Of a stretch of 64,000 nucleotides of DNA, positions 48,766 to 59,459 are shown piece by piece (the stretch's first letter is position 1; each line of letters opens with the position of its first letter). The position numbers were made by a program, and so were the translations under genes. This DNA is from Saturnia japonica (Eukaryota; Arthropoda; Insecta; Lepidoptera; Saturniidae): contig CM065324.1 in assembly GCA_033032175.1 (NCBI GenBank), positions 3,906,001 through 3,970,000 on the forward strand. The letters run 5' to 3'. The notes under the pieces are model-generated. The model worked only from the letters and a program-made list of their open reading frames with translations, was not told the origin of the DNA and ran no database searches.

Positions 48766-50805
48766 GTTAAAACCGAAAGGAATTAACTTTTCCTTCTTTA
48801 ACGCTAGGTACCTTGCTTCTCAGCGTGATCTCGTGGCTAACTTCCTAGTAGAGCGTCAGTTAGATGTGTTTCTCGTACAAGAAACACTTCTAAAACCTAG
48901 TAGACGCCAAGGAGGCGGCACTCTCATTTACAACAAACGTTCACTATACTGTATGCGAATTGACCCTCCCGAACTTACCAATTTGGAAGTTTCTATATGT
49001 AGACTAGGTATGACTGACCACCTGTCAATCATAATCGTATCCGCATATCTATCACCATCGAAAAGACTCCTCCGGTCCGATCTGGAGGCACTGTTTTCAT
49101 TCGGTCCCTCCGTAATCATAGCAGGCGACCTCAACAGCGGTCACACTTGCTTTAACAGTTCGAGAGACTCCCGTAAAGGGAGTATACTCGAGCAGTTATG
49201 CAATTACATGAACTTTGACGTGTTAGCTCCCTCCGAACCCACCCACTTTCAAGATCACTGTCGTCCGACAGTCCTTGATGTGGCTCTATTGAAAGGTATC
49301 GAGCTTCGGTTACAACTTTTAGAAGTCGTACACGAACTCGACTCCGATCACCGCCCGGTCATCCTCCGACTCGGACATCCCTCTGACCATAGTCCTTCGT
49401 CCGTCCAGGTGGTTGACTACGCGAAACTCAAACATTTACTCGCGGACAGGCCGTCCTCGGACAGCCTAGATAGGGTCCCTGACGTACTGCAGTCGGTCGC
49501 AGACGCCGACTTAGCGATCGATTCCCTCGCCGACCACCTCCAGGTCAGCATCAGAGAGTCCTCGAGAGAGGTCAAAACGGTGAGCGATCGCCGCTTTATA
49601 CTCCCTGCCGACCTGCGAGCGTTAAAGACGGAAAAGAATGCCGCGACACGCGCTCACGACTCATTCCCGTCCAGGGAAAACTGCGCACGGTTACGCGCAT
49701 TACAAAGAGAGTTCAAAGCTCGCATCACTGAATACAGAGGTCACAGCTGGGACAACCTCGTAGAGGGTCTCAAACCGTCCCATCTCACATACTGGAAGTT
49801 AGCCAGATCATTAAAAATAGAACACTCCTCCCAACTACCACCCCTCGAAAGAGGCCCGGGCCTCCCACTCGCGTTCGATAGCGAAGACAAAGCGGAGTGG
49901 CTTGCCGCAAGCTTGGAGAGCCAGTGCTCTCCAAACTGCGACAACATAGATGCCGTACATGTCAACACAATCGAATCCTCGGTACAGGAACTCAGTTTGG
50001 TCCCCCCGCGGATACCCTAACTACGGTCACGTCTGACGAAGTCTGTTCCGTCATTAAGGGCCTTAAGCTCAAAAAATCTCCCGATCCTGACGGGATCCGG
50101 AACGAAGTACTCAAACTTCTTCCTGATCACCTCATAGCACTATTGGTTTGCATATTCAATGTAAACATCGCCCACTGCCATTTCCCAGCTGCCTGGAAAA
50201 CGTCCATAGTCATAGGGATACATAAACCCGGCAAAAAAGCATCGCTTCCCGATAGCTATCGCCCGATCAGTCTCTTGAATACCTTAGGTAAAATCTATGA
50301 GCGGCTCCTTCTGAACCGTCTCAAAACCGTGATAGACGAGAAAAATCTATATTCACCGGAACAGTTCGGGTTCCGCGCTCGACACTCGTGTACGCACCAG
50401 GTGCAACGCCTCACGGAGCACATAGCGACTAACTTCGCGAAAGATCCTCCATACCGTACGCTCGCGGTCTTCTTCGACGTCGCCAAGACCTTCGACAAGG
50501 TCTGGCACGCCGGACTAGTCCACAAGCTATACCAGTTACAAGTCCCAGATAGGTTAGTTCACATTATCCGCGACTACCTCACCGACCGCACCTTCCGCTA
50601 CCGAGCGGAAAGTGTACTCTCTACTCCCCACCCCATACGCTCGGGCGTCCTGCAAGGCTCCATTCTGGCGCCTTGTCTCTTCAATCTGTATGTCAGTGAC
50701 CTACCTCGTCCTCCTAGGGTCCAGGTAGGTCTATACGCTGACGACACAGTCATCTATGCGTCGAATACAGCCGAATACTGGCAGCCGCACGCGCGATACA
50801 AGTGA
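48758..50805 (+). pseudogene. jockey-like ORF2, endonuclease and partial reverse transcriptase
   Basis: ORF2 nicks target DNA and reverse-transcribes the element RNA. From ATG 48758 the apurinic-type endonuclease domain shows N15 in FFNARYL, E42 in VQETLL, D124 in AGDLNSGH and H198 in SDHRPV, all catalytic-type positions. The frame ends falsely at 50018-50020 after a run of six C (50002-50007) and continues in another frame with SDEVCSVIKGLKLKKSPDPDG, YRPISLLNTLGK, FFDVAKTFDKVWH, GVLQGSILAP (usually GVPQG) and YADDTVIYA (YADD at 50733-50744). Shortly after, the sequence leaves the coding part because of the internal deletion. Confidence 0.9.
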
Positions 50806-51259
50806 CACTTTACGTGCAACACTTAGCTACCCACATACAAACATCACGCACACACATATGTACACACGTGCACACCTCACAGGTACATGGGTTCTGTAAG
50901 GAACCTTTTTTTTTCTTTTTTTTGCACTAGTTAGTGTAGAACATATTTCAGATCACTAAATACACGTACACATATTCCTTCCTTCCTCCCAGGAGGAAGG
51001 AACATGTATATCTCTATATGTTAGTTTAGCTCGATTTTACGGATAGGGTATTAGACAGATCGCGACTCCATTGCAATCGCGGCAACAGCCCAAGCCGAGG
51101 TCTGGCCACTTTGGCACCCTTGCGCGCTGGTTCCCCACTCTTTCGTGGCTGAGTGCCTTAAGCGGTCGCCCCCAAGCCCGGTAAAGTTGTAAAAGTCGCA
51201 GCGGCTCTGTTTTTGGATAGGCCCCCTAAGGCTAACAGCACGGTCAGACAGAAAAAAAA
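50790..51259 (+). mobile_element. 3' UTR and tail of jockey-like LINE copy 3
   Basis: Matches the reverse complement of 2993-3520 and 42764-43300: 'gcgcgatacaagtgacac', a TACACACGTGCACACC-like part, 'ggttctgtaaggaacc', a T-rich run, paired 'ccttcctcc/ggaggaagg' words that can fold into a hairpin (about 50976-51001), and the end 'cccggtaaagttgtaaaag..ctaaggctaacag'. The inverted words are also present at 3291-3315 and 43013-43037, so the hairpin is conserved in the family. Confidence 0.85.
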
Positions 51260-51266
51260 AGTACTA

Positions 51267-51536
51267 AGTGCATTCGTTCTCAAGAAGTCGGCAAGAAACT
51301 ATATAGCGACAAGTGCATTCGTTATCAAGAAGTCGGCAAGAAACTACATAGCGACAAGTGCATTCGTTCTCAAGAAGTCGGCAAGAAACTACATAGCGAC
51401 AAGTGCATTCGTTCTCAAGAAGTCGGCAAGAAACTACATAGCGACAAGTGCATTCGTTCTCAAGAAGTCGGCAAGAAACTAAATAGCGATAAGTTCATTC
51501 GTTCTCAAGAATTTAGCAAGAAAATAAATAGTGATA
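51267..51536 (+). repeat. 45-bp tandem array, six units
   Basis: Units of 45 bp start with AGTGCATTCGTTCTCAAGAA at 51267, 51312, 51357, 51402, 51447 and 51492. The first four are nearly identical, the fifth changed at its end and the sixth diverged; weaker copies fade out to about 51590. As 45 is a multiple of three, one frame stays open (51213-51482), giving a 15-residue repeat SAFVLKKSARNYIAT. The array begins seven bases after the LINE poly-A. I doubt it is coding, since that frame starts inside the LINE tail. Confidence 0.92.
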
Positions 51537-51539
51537 AAG

Positions 51540-52299
51540 ACATTATCAACAAGTAGATAGTAACAAGTGAATATCGTAAATAGTGATCAATAAAAGTTAA
51601 ATTTATAGTCATCGACGTATTTTTACTCGGCAATCCAGTAATAGTTTTCAAAATGCGGAAACCACGGAATCAATAGTCAATAGTATAGACCAGAGCTATC
51701 GTCTGGTCACTTGATAACCCGCACAAGTGTAAATAAAAGAGCAAAAACAAATGACAGTGAGAACGTTGAAAAAGTGCAAATAAACTATAAATATATCAAA
51801 CTTGTAAATAAACTGTAAAAATAAATCATCATTGTATATACAATCAAATTAACTGTCAAGTACGTCTGCGTTAATAATTTTATTAAAATCAAAGTGCATA
51901 TTAAACACTAATCAATCAATCATAAATACCTATATTTAATGCAGTCAGTCCTAAGCTTGCATAAATTATGAAGGAAAGTTAATTTATTGATTTAACTGTA
52001 TAGCTACAAACAGTTAGGTAGGTACCTAGTGATTTAATTTTGTTTCGTTTCGTGCGTAATTGTATATATGGTGGAGGTATGTATGCAAACGATCACAGTA
52101 GTTGAATACAAATAGTTAGATACAAAAATCAATAGTTTTAAAACTGGTGACACAGACCAAGTCACTGGTTTCGTTACGTTTCTTGAAAATGACGAAAAGA
52201 CCCACGTCTACTAAGAAACAATCGATGCTTAATTAATATATATATGTATATAATTAATTTCGAAAATAATCAATACTATCGGACTTGAAACAGTTTATG
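51540..52299. other. unassigned AT-rich DNA
   Basis: No gene or known repeat seen beyond the fading 45-bp units. Confidence 0.4.
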
Positions 52300-52354
52300 T
52301 TTTACAACACTAAATTCTCATTCAAAAATTTCGAAATTTTATCATACTACGAAA

Positions 52355-52980
52355 ATATACCTACACTAGCTGTGCCCCACGATTTCACCAGTGTTAATTT
52401 TATCCGAAAAATACCGCAACGCCAACGCATCCGTGTAGCCTATCATAATTGTTCTTCCCGCAAGTATTTATTATTTAAATTTTTCCTTATCTCCTGAACT
52501 ATCTGTCCAAATAACATGCTATAAAGAGCAAATTTTAAGGATTAATACGCCAAGGCAAAAAAAATGTTCATTAATCACTTTTTAAAATTTAACAATTGTT
52601 TGCCACAAAATAGCTTATTGAGGTTTATATATAAGAGATATGCATATGCTGTCGCTGACTTTCTTTGAGATATACTAAGGACCAACATTTTTGTATAATA
52701 TTATATTTATGTATCATTAACCATTACGCCAGCGCACGCGGCTAAAAAAGTTTAGGAGAACTTTTACCTCTGACTAATTTAATAAAAATAAACATTTAAA
52801 GGTAGTTGAGAGTTATAGCCTAATATTAGTTAGTTTATATTATTTTTCCTGAGTTTGGTTATCATAAGTAAAAAGAATTTTGCGAATCCAACTGGTAGTT
52901 TCAGAGCTTAGCGTGTTTAAACAAACAAACAAACAAAAAACTCTTCCGCTTTATTAAATTAGTATAGATTTTTTTCCTAC
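52355..52980 (-). repeat. RTE-like or non-autonomous dispersed repeat
   Basis: Ends in 'ctttattaaattagtatagat' preceded by (CAAA)n, and contains 'ctagctgtgccccacgatttcacc' at the other side. Both phrases are typical of RTE-type LINE-related repeats in moths. No second full copy is present here, so the boundaries are approximate. Confidence 0.45.
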
Positions 52981-53207
52981 GTACAAATTCATATACTCTG
53001 TGATGGGTGACCTATGACTTTTACAGATGAAAAGTTCCAGGTCAAAATGTTGTAGGAGCTATGTTCTCTAATAAAACGATTATGGTTCAATCCGAGATCT
53101 TAACTGTATCGGGTTCAGATACTTCTTTATATTCTGTATGTAATTGAGCGCCGTAAACATAATCAACCGATGCTAAAATGAAGTTTTATACAAAGTAGAA
53201 TGATTAC

Positions 53208-55300
53208 CTATGTGTTCAACTGATAGATGATGATGATGTCCTGCTTGACGTATCCGTCCGTGACGTAGCTTCGATAATGGTACCGAATGTGACTCGCGAA
53301 ACCAAACTTGGTTTTGAAGGTACGGTTACATGGCGCACAGTGTAGCCGACCAGAAGAATTCACAGTGTAAATGTAGGAAGGCTTAGGACGTAACTTTTTT
53401 AAAAGACGATTTTCATCGAGTCGTCCCACTCATCGGGAGATATTTTACATGCGGTAAGGTGACTTTTAACTACATCTTTGTTACGAAGATTTGACCCCCG
53501 GTCTGCGCTTACCATGCTTCAACTGTAAATAGAACACAGATTTAGGCAGCCTGGAGTCATTCGTGCATACAACATAACCACACCATCTCAGTTGACCGTG
53601 ACAGTTTTAAGTACACATACTTTTGACTTAAGCTCTCGCTGAATGGTTCTTCTATGAGTAGCGCCGAAGAGTTCTGCAGCAGTCGCCTTGAGTTGTTAAC
53701 GAGCTTCATAACCCCGGCATCAGAGTCATCAAACTAGTCCTGATTTTTTTTCTCCGGCTTTCCAATTACACGTTCAGCAACTACATGAAGCGATTGCGTT
53801 AAAGAGCGCCAATGAACATTAATTGAAGCCTTTGAATCCGCCGCTACTTAGCAAATTCAGATTTAAGTTGACGAGTCGAGCCAATTTTCGATCTCATCAA
53901 ACGATGGTCAGTCCAACCGTCAGTGCCCCACATTGCTTTGGTACATCTCTGATATCAGTTCTGCGCATAATTACATAGTCAATGAGATGCCAGTGTTTGG
54001 AGCGTGGATGCATCCAAGATCTCTCAGATTTGTCAACTAGATGGAAGAAGGTATTTGTAATACAAAGGCCAAATTCTGTGCAAAAGGACAAAAGCAATTA
54101 CATTTACCAACTCCGTGTTGACCCAGAACCTGTTTCCAGATTTCATTGTCACATCCAACGCGAGCGTTAAAATCACCCATAAGAATGTTCTTGTTGCTGG
54201 AGAATATATTTCGTAAGACGTTTCGTAGACCATCGTAAAATTTTTGCTTGTCTTCTTCATCCTAAGACATAGTCGGAGCATACACACTTATTAGGTGAAG
54301 ATATTTGTTGCTATTAATATTGAGTCTAAAAGTCATTAGCCTGTCATTAATACTCTTAGGTTTCTCTGCAAGCGATCTAATTATATTTGTTTTGATGGCA
54401 AAACCAACACCGCTGCTTGCTTTCTCCCCAGCGGATTTTCCAATCCAGTAGTAAGTATAGCCTCCACGATCCTCACAGAGCTCTCCGCAGTCAGCCAGGT
54501 GGGTCTCGCTTAAGGCTATGTTAATTATGTATTTCGATAATTCCCTAGCAATGAGAGCAGTTTTTCACTCAGGGCATAAGTTGATAGGATAGTCTAAGAG
54601 AGTTCGATCATTCCATGTCGTAAAGTTAAGACGTATTTTTGGTGCTGTATTTAATTTATTTACCTTTCGACTGAAAGTAATCGGTTCCCAATGGCCGCGG
54701 TTTACCATCTGGGTGTAAAGTTAGACGGACTATATTTGGGCCACCTTTTTAGACCCCTCCCTTATGCAGAGATAAGCAGAGTGGTCCTAAATAGGGCTGC
54801 TTAGACATCAGATGTGCTGACGAACTCATATTCCCACCTCAATTAATTCCAAGAGCGAGCACTCTCATCTGACTGCCTATGTGCAGAGCAGCACCTAAGC
54901 CTCAGATACGCCGTAACCCGAAATCCCACCACCATTGCTTCATCGCCATAGGGCTTTCGCTCGGAGTCCGAAGTCATGCTAAGGTTCATACGCGCGTGAT
55001 TTGTTTTAGGTGGATGAGCAGTTGCGCTGATGCAAACCCACTCTTTCGTTCATTTTTATCAAAACCCGATGAACCGGTTACCCGCTACGATTGGTGATAG
55101 TCAGCATGCAGTGACTTGGACACCATCCATTAAGGTCTCCAATTGGCACCATTGTAGGTATCACACATTGCCCTGCTTAATTGCCACAGGCGACGGAAAC
55201 GTATGCCTTCGTTGTCAAAATAGGCTTTTCTTGTATTTCAGGAGATTGACTGAAGTAGATGGTTATACCGCCATCGAGTCGGTACAAAGATAGACACAAA
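53208..55300 (-). pseudogene. RTE/BovB-like LINE with the reverse transcriptase core deleted
   Basis: On the minus strand the endonuclease reads, with stops and slips, FTTWNDRTLLDYPI (about 54600-54640), IALSETHLADCGELCEDRGGY, GVGFAIKTNII, LISVYAPT, MGDFNARVG (about 54156-54182) and WMHPRSKHWHLIDYVIMRR (53960-54020). These are hallmarks of RTE-clade endonucleases, often annotated 'craniofacial development protein 2-like'. Then, without the palm domain, it reads GQLRWCGYVV..SRLPKSVFY (about 53560-53600) and a C2H2-type tail LHCAPCNRTFKTKFGFASHIRYH (53280-53350). The RT core is missing between about 53640 and 53880. 54700-55300 is probably the element's 5' part. Confidence 0.8.
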
Positions 55301-56362
55301 AGGAGTGAAAGGGGATGTAGAGTATGATAGGAATATGAAGGGTAGAGGATACTAATGTAACGATGATAGGAAGACATGAATATAACATTCGCAGCTCGAG
55401 GAAGCTGGGGTCGAATACCCGAGTACACATCTAACTTCATCTGACAGAAAAAAGCAGATACATACCTTCTGACTTCACAGGGATAATTTATCATACCTAT
55501 ATCATATGTCTTATTTTCCTTTGTAAATGAGTAGTATTTTAACTGAGTAAGTATACTGTATAACTTTGTAAATGTTCAGAAAATTATGTATCTAGAATTA
55601 ATAAATAAATAAATACGAGAACCAGGAATAAACAGAGTTCCTTTACATCTATTTATTTTTATAGTTTATATTGTGTTACTTAATTTTATTTATCTATTTC
55701 TTGGTTGACAGTTTGTCGAAAATCTAAAATGTTGGGAGATAAAGGAAATTACAGCTTTGGTTGATTTAAAACTGGTAAATTAAAATTGCCTCTCCTGCAT
55801 GAAAGAAACTGCCTGCCAAAGTATTTGTCTTTGGTAAGTCTGGTGGTCACTATATAATATTACTTCATTATGAAAATATTTCACCGAATTTGACTTAAGT
55901 ACATAATGAAAAAGAAAATTATTAATATTTTAATTGTTGTTATCTAGTTAAAACAATCGTTTTGTGTTTAGATGACGGAATCGAAGTATAGGTCCCAACC
56001 CTAAACAATGACGTATTATTCATTTCGCCCACCCACCCACACGTTGGGTTCAGTTGGGTTTTGATAAGAAGTGTTCGTTTTTGTTTATTCTAAGCACGTT
56101 TGTTGCCTTACTTACCGACTGTGATTGCGACTCACTATGTGGCTATATTTGCAATACGCGAGAAACAGACATTTCTCTGTACTAGTACTACCAGTTGTTT
56201 TGTAAATTTGTTACGGTTCTAATTCTTATGGACTGTGTCGACGGGTGGTCCGCGATAGGGTGTTTTGTAATTCATTCGTACGCCCACTATTTCGTTGTGG
56301 TGGTGGGTGTTGTAGTGTCGTGATGGTATATTGTGATATAGTGCAGAAGATTGGATAGTAAT
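55301..56362. other. 5' flank of the TBC-domain gene
   Basis: AT-rich until about 55970, then higher in G+C towards the ATG at 56363. Contains a CRE-like TGACGTA at about 56009. No TATA box in a clear position. Probably promoter and 5' UTR; inferred only from position. Confidence 0.4.
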
Positions 56363-56499
56363 ATGTCACTGCAGAAGAGTGTGAAAAGCGCGGGTGGAGA
56401 CAGAAGTGACCTAGCTGACACTACGTCGATATGTTCTTCAGTGACAACACAGCCGGACAGGCACGGCTTCTTTGGTGGTGCTCAGTATAGTCCAGAACC
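56363..56499 (+). CDS. first coding exon of a probable TBC-domain RabGAP (TBC1D10/whacked type)
   Basis: ATG 56363 opens a 45-codon reading frame, MSLQKSVKSAGGDRSDLADT.., that ends in PDRHGFFGGAQYSPEP at the consensus donor CC|GTAAGT (56500). The 'D-R-x-G-F-x-G-G-x-Q-Y' motif just before the first intron resembles the segment preceding the TBC domain in TBC1D10-type Rab GTPase-activating proteins, which speed GTP hydrolysis on Rabs in membrane traffic. No TBC domain exon is seen downstream to the window end, so the rest lies in long introns or beyond 64000. The exon is more G+C-rich than its flanks. Other proteins with a similar motif cannot be excluded. Confidence 0.55.
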
Positions 56500-57084
56500 G
56501 TAAGTTAACCGTAACTTTACTAACTGTGCTCTATGGTTTCAACTGTGTTAAAATGTTGGATAGGATTTTTGTAAAACCTTTTGTATGGAGCCTGCAATTT
56601 CCTACAAGAATACATGCTGGTCGTCTTTATGAACTGATCTGTTGATGAGCTATAAAATTCGAGAGTTTAAAAAATTAATTCCCTGTGTCACTTATGGCAA
56701 ATGAAAAATTGTGATGCTCAACCTCATACTATTGATTTGAAGAGCTATAATTTTAACTGGATCTTATTTCCGAATTTTCATCTGAAATTTTGAGACCAAT
56801 CAAGAAAAAAAAAAGTAGTTCAGTTTTTTTGGCACACTCTAATACACAGAGAGAATAATCACAAAGTCATCATCCTCAAAGACACTGTATATTAATTCGT
56901 CAATGATGAGAACTCTTAGAGAAGGTACAAAGAACACATTGAAAGATATGACTTTTAACACTATGTGATATGTAAACATTAGCATGATACTGGTTGCCTG
57001 TAAATAAAAGAAATAATTTAAAAAGCAATAGATTATTGCATGCCATTCACATAGAACATAATTTCAGTAAAATCATACAATGAG
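56500..57084. other. start of the first intron of the TBC-like gene
   Basis: AT-rich, no feature recognised. Confidence 0.4.
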
Positions 57085-57255
57085 TCTAAGCTTCAGATGA
57101 AGGGTGACATTGTGAAGAAACCATACTGTGGTAGTGTAGTATAGGGCTCTCATTAATGATTATCTGGTTCCTTCCTACCCTCTTCAAGTTGAATATCTGT
57201 CACCAAGTAATTACTGGGTGTGTCCTGGTCCTCATAGCCACACTTCAGATGCAGT
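57085..57255 (+). repeat. dispersed repeat family B, copy 4
   Basis: Contains 'cttcagatgaagg..acattgtgaagaaacc', 'gttgaatatctgtcaccaag' and 'gggtgtgtcctgg' in family order, as at 1060-1200. Confidence 0.55.
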
Positions 57256-58084
57256 ACTTTTTTTATTAACTTATAAAGTTTGAAAACAGTCTCACTTTCT
57301 AATAATGGTTAAGTTTCTATCAACTAAAAAAATTCTATGAAGTCTGCATATCATATTACATTGCAGTATCAAAATAAATGAATCACCTTACATAAGTGAT
57401 ATCCTGATTGTAAAGCTAGTTTCTTATCACATTACAATATAACATAACAAAGGGATTTTTATTATTATGCACACTAATATTCTTGATCCACATTTTTGTG
57501 AAACAATATTGTAATTATGACAAGCATTGCTCAGTGTAAGTCAGTAATTTTACTGTTAAATTTATTCGAAAAACTCTCCACACCACCTCCTCCAACATGC
57601 CCATATGGCCTTATTGGTGTTTCACTTCTCGTACTTGCTCACAGCTTGCCAGTTTGCTTGACATTCATATTTACTGCTCCCCTCCTTTGAATCATAGTGT
57701 GAAGTTATATAGTCTATTATACTATTCCTCATAAATCTGGCTATCATATACACAATTAATTTTTCAAATCTGATATATTTCCACAGATTATAGGGCCCTT
57801 AAACAAACAATTAAAATATAAGCTTTGATAATAACTTACTTGTACTTAACTTGCTTTATTTTATTTTTCAAATTACATTTACATTATTTTATGTTATCAA
57901 TGTAGTGGGCACCTATAATAGGTTCTCATATCTGTTAGACTTAGAATTAATTGTAAAAATGGCTCAAGTAAAATAAGCATGTTGTTGGTGCTTCTTTAAT
58001 AAATAAATAAATAACCAACTAAAATCATTTTAAATGTTAACCAATATCACAGTTTAACACTCATAGAGATATTATATAAAAGAC
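57256..58084. other. unassigned AT-rich DNA
   Basis: No gene or repeat recognised apart from short A/T runs. Confidence 0.4.
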
Positions 58085-58297
58085 TGCTTTGCTTTTGGTC
58101 CTGGGATTGATTCCCAGTTCGAGCAAATTGTTATTGAAGTTTTATGAAATTCTCAGTAACAGCTCAGAGTTTGGCTTCACCCAATTAATGGTAATAAGCT
58201 CGCCCCCTATTACATGGTACCTAAAAACATACCTGGTGAACTATGGGTGTACATTAGTACACCTCTGCCTAACCTTTTGGGGAATACAGGCATGTAC
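58085..58297 (+). mobile_element. tRNA-derived SINE (family A), 5'-truncated and old
   Basis: It begins at 'ggtcctgggattgattcccag', inside the tRNA head, and runs through 'cccaattaatggtaataagctc' and 'tacatggtacctaaaaacata' to 'ggggaatacaggcatgtacat'. Missing the A box; many changes from 30877-31138. The open frame 58089-58301 lies over it. Confidence 0.8.
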
Positions 58298-59239
58298 ATA
58301 AAGGCATACAAAAATGTTCAGTTTTGCAATCCTTTATGAAAAGCCAAGTTAATTTTATAACTTTATTTTTATATACCATTATTTTCAAGTGCATGCTTTA
58401 TATTATAGAGTTTGTATGTTTTATGTATTATGTCTGTATAGATTAATTTAATAAAAATCTTAATTGCCCAAAAACACCAAACAAGGACATGTATCCTAGA
58501 AATGTAGATAGAATAGATTACACAGACAAAAATTTAAAAACTATTGAAATGTGTTATGTCCATAATTCTAAACCTCCCATAGTGTTTTTTCTCAAATATC
58601 TTCAATGTACAGATTTCGACTCATTACTCTTTTATTATAAGTGTAAATTATTATTATGAACCAGCAGTGCCTGCAACTCCGCTCACCGGGATGACTGAAG
58701 AACACATAGGGCTTATAAGAATCATAGTTTCCTAAAACTTTAATACCTTTTTTTATGAATAAAGATTTCATGATAATTTTTCTTTATTTGTTCTTCAGTA
58801 GCTTATGCTGTGGACAAGGGCAAACCTCAATCATTTTATTTACAAAGATTTATAAACTATATTAACATTTGTATATAAATGTTTCTAATCAATATACCCA
58901 AGTTAATTATTTTACATTTGGTTCTAGGAAGTAGAATAGAAAGTGAACTGTTTTTGCTCACCAAAAGGAATACTTTCTTAAGTGAGTCATATTTTTACAT
59001 TGTATGAAATGCTAGCTGTCAGTCTGCCTATGGGTTATACTTCCTGTGAATTATTATAAGATTTGTGTGCACAATAAAATATAGCTTATAATCATCAGCC
59101 TGAATGTAGCTTTGAATTATTGAATAAATGAAAAAAATGGGTCAATAGTTGCAGAGATTATTTACCTCCTACAAACATATGTACTTACAACCTCTACCTC
59201 TTTACAATAATAGTAATGCATACGAAGACAATAGATATT
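58298..59239. other. unassigned AT-rich DNA
   Basis: No gene or recognised repeat. Confidence 0.4.
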
Positions 59240-59425
59240 AGTTAGACTATGGGCCGTAGAGGTCTTGAGTGGTGGCCACTTACCAGAAGTCACAGTGTGG
59301 GCAGACCCGCTGCAAGGCGGATCAACAACCTAGTGATGATAGTGAGAAACGGCTGGATGGGAGCAACATGGGACTGGTCATTGTGGTGATCTTTGGGAGA
59401 GGCCTATGTCCCACTAGTGAACATG
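59240..59425 (+). pseudogene. LINE reverse transcriptase C-terminal fragment
   Basis: The translation with slips gives SVGRPAARRINNLVMI, then GWMGATWDWSLW and SLGEAYVPL. The 'GRP.ARW.DDL..v.G.gWM..A.DR..W..lGEAYVqq' pattern is the very common C-terminal tail of non-LTR reverse transcriptases in moths. Only this tail is present. Confidence 0.75.
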
Positions 59426-59459
59426 TTTTGACTGAATGGATGGATATGAAGATATTACC

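Larger units (their letters stand above)
46555..51259 (+). mobile_element. long jockey-like LINE, copy 3, with internal deletion
   Basis: The most complete family member: GC-rich 5' region (from about 46555, boundary approximate), ORF1, ORF2 with endonuclease and half the reverse transcriptase, then an abrupt jump at about 50770 into the 3' UTR, and a poly-A run at 51251-51259. Against copy 1 (2993-4950) about 0.9 kb of ORF2, from just after the YADD box to the ORF2 stop region, is missing. I could not find a convincing target-site duplication, because the left edge is not sharply defined. Confidence 0.88.

Noticed and set aside
51213..51482. 89-codon frame with 15-residue repeats as a repeat protein gene
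   Set aside because: Its start lies in the LINE tail and the repeat length of 45 bp alone explains why it stays open.
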